From CBDIHP01 sp965279195 (lineage in GTDB: Bacteria > Planctomycetota > Planctomycetia > Isosphaerales > Isosphaeraceae): a stretch of 64,000 nucleotides of DNA. The position numbers and the translations under genes were made by a program. The notes under the pieces were generated by a model. It did not search any database and was not told where the DNA came from. It saw nothing but the letters and a program-made list of their open reading frames with translations. The stretch spans positions 186,001 to 250,000 of the forward strand of contig CBDIHP010000038.1 of the NCBI GenBank assembly GCA_965279195.1, given 5' to 3'. Below are positions 42,701 through 51,700 of the stretch, piece after piece; the first letter of the stretch is position 1; the number at the start of each line of letters is the position of its first letter.

Positions 42701-45700
42701 TGGCCCGCTTCGAGGTTGATGATCCCCAGGATCAGGTTGCGGTTGCTGTTGTTCACGATCTCCAGGTTGTTGTCCCGGACGACCTCGACCTTGCCGGTGC
42801 CGACGAGGCCCCCGGCCTTGCCGTCGGCCTTGCTCTCCAGGATGAGGCTGAGGGGCTTGGCGTCGCTGCTGGAGACCTTGACGGTCGGGACGACGATGCC
42901 GTCGGCGGTCGTCTGCGGCGTGATGGTGCTGGTCGGGTCGACGGAGCCGTCGGCCGCGATGATGAGGCGGTTGGCGATGTCGGAGGTCAGCCGGATGGTC
43001 CCGGTGACTCCGATGTTGGCGTAGTGGTCCTCGGTCAGATTCTGCGTGCCGGCCGAGCTATTGCCGTTGTTCGTCTTGGTGGCGCTCGCGATGGTCCGGG
43101 CGATGGTGACGGCCTTGATCGAGATGTCGGGGGCCTGGACCACGCTGCCGGCGACGAGGCCGACGTAGGCGGAGCTGTTGACGTCGGTCGTGGCGGTCGC
43201 GGACGCCCCCGAGATGCCCTCGACGTCGGAGATCGCCTGGCTGGTGAAGCCGCTGTAGTCGGCGCGGGCCTCCAGGGCGAGGGTGTCGCGGGCGATGACC
43301 TCGGCGAGTTCGCCGAGGTTCACCTCGACCAGGCTGTCGAAGATCAGCTCGGCGTCGGTGTTCGTCTTGGAGGCGCCGTCGTTCTCGGCGTTCGCCGAGA
43401 CGTTGACGATGCGGTCGGGTGCGAGGGCCCGGATCGAGATGCTGGGGGCCCGGAGCGAGGCGTTCTTGCCGACGACGGCGCGGACCCGGGTGTCCGCGTC
43501 CATCGTGAATTCGGCCGACACGCCGCCGATGCCGTCGGCGTTCTCCTTGGCCGTCGCGCTGACCAGCAGGTCATCCTCGGCCCGGAGCTGGAGCGAGGTG
43601 AGGCCCCGGGCGCTGCCGTCGATCTCGGCGCGGGTCTCGGTCGTCAACGCGATGTCGGAGTAGCCGGAGCCGGCCAGGCCGACGCCGAACTGGTAGGCGT
43701 CGGAGAGGTTGACGATGTGCAGGTCGCTCTCGGCTCGGACTCGGAGGCCGGAGGCTTCGATGTGGCTGCCGGCGTCGGCCTTGGCCAGCGTGTTGGCCCC
43801 CTCGCCGGCGTCGTTGTAGTCGGGCCGGTTGATGTTGATGTAGGTGTGGGTGCTGCCGATGGACAGCAGGCTGTAGATGTTGTTGTCGGCGCTGATGTTG
43901 GGGAACAGGCGGTTCTTCGCGTGGAGGTCGAGCTGGCCGACGGCGTCGACCAGGGCCCCCTGGCTGACGCGGGCGGAGGCCTCGGGCGCGAGGTTGAGCG
44001 TCGCCTCGCTGCCCACGGCGCCGACCAGGGCGCCGCTGGACCCCTGGGCGTAGACCACGATCCCGGCCTTCGTCACGCCGTCCTCGGTCCGGTCGCCGAC
44101 GTTGGTGGCGTCGATGGTGATGTCGCGGCCGGCGAGGAGCCGGGCGCGGTCGGCGATGACCGCGTGGGTCTGCGGCGTGATCGTCGCCGTGGCGTAATTG
44201 CCGCCGACCTCCAGGCCGGAGACCGTGATCCCCCCGGCGGTCGAGAAGACGTGCATGATGGTACCGGCGGTGACGGAGGCGTCGCGGCCGGCGGTGGCGT
44301 GCGCGTCCGTCCCGATCCTGGCCAGCACCTCGGGCTCGGCGTAGGCGTTCACTTCCGTGCCGTGGCCCTTCAACAACCCGCCCCCGGACGCATCGCCCGC
44401 CGCGGCGCTGTAGACCTCGGCCGAGGCGTCGATGATGAGGTCGCGGGCGGCGACCACCGTCGCCAGGTCGTCGACCTCGGCCGTGACCGTCGGCTTGGCG
44501 CTCGTGGTGCTCTTGGCGAGACCGATCGAGAGGCCGCCGACGTCGACACCCCTGATGGACGAGGAGAGGATCGCCTGGGTGGAGGCGTCGACCCGGATGT
44601 CGGTGGAGCTGGCCTCGACGTCCGCGCCGGCGCCGATCCTGGCGGTGACGGTCGGGGTCGAGTAGGTGCCCCCCAGGTTGTACGCGCCGGCGCCGATGCC
44701 GACCTGGACGCCGTAGGCGGTGGCGTAGAGCTCGTCCTGGGCGAAGGCCGTGACGGTGACCGAGCCGACGGACTGGCCGGGCTCGGCGCCGATGCGGGCG
44801 GAATCGCCGATCGAGGCCGTGGCGGACCCGTCGGCGTACGTGGCGGCGATCGCCGCGCCCCCGGCGAGCCCGAGCGAGCCGTTGCCGCCGAAGGCGTAGG
44901 TCGCGAGGTTTCGGACCAGGCGGGCGTCCACGAGGACCGAGTCCGCCTGGGGGATCACGACACCGTCGCCGATCGTCGCGGAGACGTCGCTGTTGTCCTC
45001 GATGGTCGCATACTGCACGGTGAGGGCGATGAATCCGCCGAGGCTGCCGCCGTAGGACCGCAGCTGGGCCGTGTTGTACTGCTTGGCCCGGACCTTGATC
45101 TCGTCGCCGGCCTCCAGCCGGGCCGAGGCGTTGACGGCGGCCGCGGTGCTGCTGTCGATGGTGAGGATGGCGGGGGAGCCGCCGATGGTGGTGAAGAGGC
45201 CGAGGTAGCCGCCGCCGCCGATGTTGCGGACGTCGATGGTCTCGGAGGAGTGGACGTCGATCGATCCGCCGGCGTTGACCCGGGCGCGGGCACCGATCCC
45301 GGCGAAGGTCTGCACCGGGGCGGAGCTGCCGAGCAGGTCGGCGGAGCCCGCCGGGGCGTCGCCGCTGGCGGTGCCCTCGGCGATCCGGTTGAAGAGGTCG
45401 CCCTGGTCGGTGTCGTCGCTGTAGCCGTCGAAGAGGCCGCTGAGCGTCGAGGTGGAGAGGGCGTCGTCGATGTAGTCGCTGGTGTCCTGGAGCGTCTTGC
45501 CGTCCCCGATGAGGGAGGTGAGGCCCGTGCTCGAGAGCGTGCCGCCGATCGACCAGACGCTCACGGCCGCCCCCAGCCCGACCGTCCCCGCGCCGACGCT
45601 GACGGCGTAGCTCTGGATGTCGCGGAGGGCCTTGGCCTCGACGTCCACGTCGTCCCGGGCGTCGACCTGGGCGTCGTTGCCGATGTAGGCGCGGGTGTCA

Positions 45701-48700
45701 TTGCGGAGGATGCCGACGTCCACGCCGCCCGCCAGGCCGATGGCCGCCAGCCCGGCCGAGAGCGCCCCGGCGACCGCAAAGGCCTTGAAGTCGTCGATCG
45801 CGGAGACGACGACGTCCTGGTCGACGCCCCCCTGCGCCCCGCCCTGGTTGATCCGGGCGGAGTCGCCGATGAAGGCGTAGGTATTGGCATTCACGAATTC
45901 GATCGTGACCGTGCCGGCGAAGCCGACGGTGCCGGCGAGCGTGCCGGCCGCCGCGATGTTGAACAGCGACTCGACCGAGTGGGCCTGGACGGCGAGGCCG
46001 CGGACGTTCCGGGTGCCGTAGACCCCGAGGTTGCTGACCGTGCCGTCGTAGATGGCCGTCGTGCCGGCCCGGTTGCCCCGGGCGTTGACCACCGCCGAGT
46101 CGCCGACGTAGGCCCGGGTGTCCTTGGCGATGTGCACGAAGTCGAGCGCGGCGCCCAGGCCCGCGCCGCTGAGGGACGCGTTGCCTGCGATCATCGTCGA
46201 GATCGTCTGGCTGTCCGCGGTGACCGCCACGTTGCCGTCGGCGTCGGTCACCGATGTGCCCGCCAGGTAGGCGTAGGTGTTGACATCGATGTCGATCAGG
46301 CTGAGCGAGCCGACCACCACGCCGAACCCGCCGCTGACCCCGGCCGAGATCGGCAGCGTGTGGACCAGCGAATTGGCGTCCACGACCACGTCGCCGAGCG
46401 AGCGGACGACGGTCCCCGGCCCGACGTAGGACTCGGTGGTGAAGTCGCCCGAGAGCGCGGCGAATCCGGGGTTCACCGCCCCCTCGCCGATGGCCAGCGT
46501 GCCGGCGACGTTGAGCTGGTACCAGTTGGTGCCCGACGTCACGAGCACGCCCTGGGCCTCGCTGGCCCCGCCGAGGTCGGGGTTGATCGCGGCGTTCGCG
46601 CCGATGGCCGCGCGGGTGACCACGTCGGGCAGGACGAGGTTGCCCGAGATCTGGACCGCCCCCTGGGCGACGCCGCCGCTGACGGCGAAGGTCCGGTGCC
46701 GGGTATCGGTCACCGCCGAGACGGCCAGGCCCCGGGCCTGGCGGGACTTCGGCGCGATGTCCGAATCCGCCGAGAGTGCCGCGTCTCGGATGTTGTTGTA
46801 GTTCTTGACCACCGGCGGCTTGTAGGGCGAGGTGGAGGAGTAGTTGGAGTAGGTCGTGAGGAAGTCGCCGGTGTCGACCGTGGTGGCGGGGTCGAGGCCG
46901 CGGGCGATCACGACGGCCCCGTCTCCGATCAGGGCCTGGGTGTCCTGGTTGACCAGCGTGATCGCGGCCGAGCCGCCGACGCTGGCGGTCGAGCTGCCCG
47001 TGATGCTGCCGGCGACCGCCAGGACTTCGAGGTCGCCCCGCGCGGCGACGACGACGTTGCCGTCGGCGGTGACCTGGGCGTAGTCGCCGACGGTGGCGTG
47101 GGTGTCGAGGTCGAGCCGTGAGCCGCTGCCGGAGAGGCCGACGCCCGCCCCGCTGCCGCCGATGGCGATCGAGCCGGCGACGGAGAGGATGTTGTCGTTC
47201 GAGCGGGCCTTGACCTCCACGTCGTCGGCCGCGTTGACGATCGCGCCCTGGCCGATCGCCGCGAGGGTGGACTTGGTGATCTCGGCCGCCTCGGCCCCGG
47301 CCCCGATGCCGACGGACCCGGAGAGGGCGACCTGGCCTGCGAATCCCTGGAGGTGGAGCCGGTCGTCGGCCCGGACGGTCACGTCGGCCGCGCTGTCGAC
47401 CCGGGCCAGGGATCCGATCCCCGCGCCGGTGTCCTGGTTCAGCTTGGTGAAGGTGACCGACCCGGCCGCCCCGATCTTGCCCGCGCCGGCGGCTCCGCCG
47501 GCGATGGTCAGAATCTCCGCGTCGTTGGTGGCCCCGACGGCCACGCCCCGGACGCTGGTGGCGACGGGTTCGTTCGAGCCGTCGCGGTCGCCGAGGTAGG
47601 CGGTGGTGGTCGGCGTGAGGGCGTCGGCCCGGATCACGGCGGACTCGCCCACGGTGGCGTGGGTGGTGTCGTCCTCGAGGATCGCGACGACGGAGATCCC
47701 GAAGCCGCCGGTCTTGCCGATCCCGACGGCCCCGGCGACCGCGGTGGTGTCCTCGGCGTGGTCGGCGGCGACGACGATGTGTCCCCCCGCACGGACGATG
47801 GACCGGTCGCCGATCGAGGCCGCGGTGGTGTTGTCGGTGTCGAGCGCGACGGCCGATCCCTCGACGCCGAACTCGGCGCCGCCGACGGCCGCGGCCACGG
47901 CGATGGTCGTGCCGGTCGCCTGCGCCTCGACGCGCACGTCCCCCCTGGCCTGGACGATGGCCGCGTCGCCGATCCGCGCGAGCGTGGTGCGGTCGTGGTC
48001 GAGCACGGTCGCGGCCAGGCCGAGGCCGAACTGCTTGGCCCCCTGGAAGCCGCCGGCGACCTCGATCGCGGAGGTGTCGTGGTCGGCCCGGAGCCGCACG
48101 CCCGGGACGGCGTCCGGGGCGAGGATGCCGGGCAATGCGGTGACGATCGCGCGGTCGCCGATGCTGGCCTCGGTCGTGGTGTCCTTGATCGAGATGACGC
48201 CCGAGCCCTGGACGCCGGCCTTCTGGGTCGAGATCACCACGCCGCCGGCGATGTTGAGCAGGTCCTCGGTGACGGTGGCGTCGAGGATCACGCCCCGGCC
48301 GGAGGGGCCCGAGCCGTCGGGGTCGGCCGCCGCGGCGCCCCGGCCCTGCGCGTTGACGATGGCCCCGTCGCCGATCGTGGCCTTGACGGAGCGGTCCATG
48401 AGCGTCAGGCCGATCGAGACGCCGATGCCGGCCTCCTTGCCGCCGGCCCCGGCGCCGGCGACGATCACCTCGTCGTAGTCGTGGTGGGCGTCGAGGAAGA
48501 GGGTCCCGGCGGCGGAGACGTTGGCCCCGTCGCCGATCGTGGCCTCGATCGTCGGGTCGATCTGGACGGCGGCGGCCGAGCCGGCGGCGCCGGTGCCGCC
48601 GCTCGTCGCCCCGGCGATGGCCGCGCCGATGGTGTAGAGGTCGTGGTCGCCGATCGCCGACACCACGACGTCGCCGCCGGTGTTGTTGACGACGACGCCC

Positions 48701-51700
48701 GGCGCGATGGTCGCCTTGACCGTGGGATCGACGATGTCGAGCGCGACGGCGGCGCCGACGGCGAACTTGGTGTCGGTGCCGGTGGCGAAGGTCAGGGCGG
48801 CGGCGATGTTCCAGAGGTCGAGCTCGTCGTCGGCCCGGACGGTGGTCGGGCCGGCGGTCACGAAGGCCTGCGTGCCGGCGCCCAGCTCGGCGACGGTGTC
48901 GGTCCAGAGCCGGACGAATCCGAGCGAGCCGGCGACCGAGTTCTTGTTCTTGGACCCCGAGGCCCCGGCCGAGCCGACGACGATCAGGTTGTCGGAGTCG
49001 GCCGTGACGGAGAGGGTGCCGGCGTCGATGCGGACGTTGCCGGTGTAGGCGTGCGTGTCCTGGTCGAGCCGGGTGACGCCGAAGGCGCCGCCGATGCCCG
49101 AGTTGTTCGCACCCGCCCAGCTCCCGATGCCGCTGATGTACCAGCCGTCGGACCGGGCGTCGATCGCGACGGTGCCGGGGACGAGGACCGGGCCGGTGTC
49201 GGCGACGTACGCCTCGGTGGTCTCGTCGATCCAGTGGAAGACGGCCGCGCCCGAGAGCGCGAAGCCCCCCTCCCGGGTGTCGACCGGCTGCTGAGCGAAG
49301 CCGCTGTCGTCGACCTCGCTGAAGAGGAACTCGTCGTTGTTCTCGGCCGTGTTCAGGTTGCCCTTGCCGACGGCGCCCGAGATCGAGAAGGCCCAGTATC
49401 GCGAGGAGGTGTCGGCCTTGACGTTGAGGTTCCGGGCGGAGACCCCGGCGGCCGAGCCCGGGGTGGTGGCGTTGGTGTCGCCGATGAAGGCCCGGGTCTG
49501 GATGTCGGCGACGTTGATCCCGCCGGAGATGCCGACGCCGGCGGTCCCGCCGACGACCAGGCCGCCGGTGGCGTTGGCGAGGAAGACGTCCTGCGTGGCC
49601 AGGACGTTCACGGTCTCGCGGGCCACGATCCGGGCGGTGTCCTCGACCCAGGCCTCGGACTTGCCGGTCATGTCGAAGAACGCGATCGACCCCTCGAACG
49701 CGTACTTGTCGGCCGCCGCGCCGGCCTGGACGATCTCCAGGTTGTAGTGGAAGGCGTCGCTGGAGACGGTGACGTCGCGGGCGGCCCGGATCGCCGCGCG
49801 GTCGCCGACGTGGGCCCTCGCGCCGTTGTCATAGACGATCACGTCCCCCATGCCGCCGAAGGCGCCCTTGTCCCCCTGCGTCCCGAAGGCCCCCTTGAAC
49901 TTCAAGGCGCTGGCCTGGCCCGCGACGTTCAGCGTGCTGACCGAGCTGCTGGCGGTGACGCTCACGTCCTGGCTTGAGGAGGCGAGACGGCTGGTGTCCT
50001 GATTGATCCGGGCGTCGTCGCCGATGCTGGCGTCGGAGTGGTTCCCCAGGTCGAGGTAGGTGATGCCGAAGGCGATGCCGACCGCGTCGTCGTTGGTGCC
50101 CGACGCGCCGGAGTAGACGAGGGTGTTCGCCATGCCGGATAGCTCGGAGCCGGTGAACAGGGCCGACTTGACCACGTCGGTGGCCAGGTCGATGAAGTCC
50201 GCGACCGTGTAGCCCTGGTCGTAGGTGCTGGTGATCTCGTCGGTGGTCTTCGGCGTGTGGCTGTCGGGCAGGGCGAGGTCGAGGCCCAGGTACTCGAAAC
50301 GGCGGGGCCGATACGCCTCGGCATTGACCCGCACCCCCTGGTTGCCGTCGACCTGCGCGCCGTTGCCGATCGTCGCGGTGGCGTCGTTGTCGGTCAACGC
50401 GACGTTCACGGCGCCGCCGAGGCTGAGCTTCTTGGCGTTGCCGGCGCTGGCCGAGGCGCTCGCCTGGAAGTCGTCGGTCGCGCGTGCGGTCACGCTCACC
50501 ATCCCGTTGGCGGTGACCTTCGCGCCCCCGTCGATCGAGGCGCGGGCGGTGTTGTCGCTGTCGCTCACGTTGACCGCGCCGGCCAGCGACAGCTTGCTGT
50601 CCTCGTTCGGCGTCTTGACGCTCTGCCCGAGCTTCTGGGTGACGCTGAACTTCGAGAGCAGGGAGCCGACGCCCTTGATCATCGAGCCGACGACCGGCTT
50701 GTTCTGGAGCGAGTCGATCACCGAGGAGCTCGCCCGGGTGACGTTCTCGGGGCGGTCGGACTGGGCGACGACGTTGACGCTCCCCCGCGCCACCACGGTG
50801 CCGGCGACGCCGACGTCGACGGTGGAGTTGTAGTCGCCGACGGTGACGCAGATGCCGAAGGCCACCGACTTGCTGCTCTGGAACCCGATCGAGCTGGCGG
50901 TCTGGCTGATGTGGTCCTCGTTGGTCGAGGAGAATTGCACGTTGCCGCCGCTGACCCTCGCGGGCGACGCCAGCCGGATCGTCGAGGTCGCGTCGGTGCG
51001 GCCGTAGGAGGCGACGAGGTTGCCCACCGCCCCCTTCGACGGCACGGAGAGCGACATGTCGAGCGAGGTGGCGGTCGAGGTCGTGACCGAGACATCCCCC
51101 TGCGCGTTGATCTGGGCGTTGCCCAGGATCCAGACCGTCGCCGTGGGGGCAACCTTGGCGTAGTTGAAGCCGAGATAGGCGCCGATCGTGTCGACCGAGG
51201 CCTCGGCCGAGGCGCTCGCCGTCACCCGCACGGAACCGGACCCCTCGATCATCGCGCCCGAGTTCACCACGACGGTCGCGGTCGGCTCGACCCGGATCAC
51301 GGCGGCGAGCAGCGAGAGGTCTTCGAGGAATTCGAGCAGCGGGGCGTCGGAGGCGGTCACCTCGTCGGCCAGCTCGTTCTCCGGGGTGACGAGCTGGGCG
51401 TCGGAGTCGCCGAAGGGGTCCTTCGTTTCGCCGGTGTTGGCGTAGACGGCGCTCAGGAGGTTCGTCCCCCCCTGCACCGTCGAGCCGTTGCCGACGATGA
51501 GGTCGAGCTTGCCGTCGCCGGTGACGTCGGCGAGCTCGACGTCCCAGGCCTGCTGGACGTCCTCGTGGGCGTCGGCGGCGTCGAACTTGCCGTCGGTCGC
51601 CAGCTTATTGGTATAGAGCCGGACGGGGCCGTCGTTGTTGGCGACGATGAGGTCGGGCTTGCCGTCGCCGTTGAGGTCGGCGACGGTGATCGCGGTGCTG

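Noticed and set aside
39622..47121. A 2,499-codon open frame on the plus strand, antisense to the giant surface-protein gene
   Set aside because: It is composed of Val/Gly/Asp/Arg-rich text that mirrors the repeat structure of the opposite strand; high GC leaves antisense frames open. The minus-strand product has real domains and a ribosome site.
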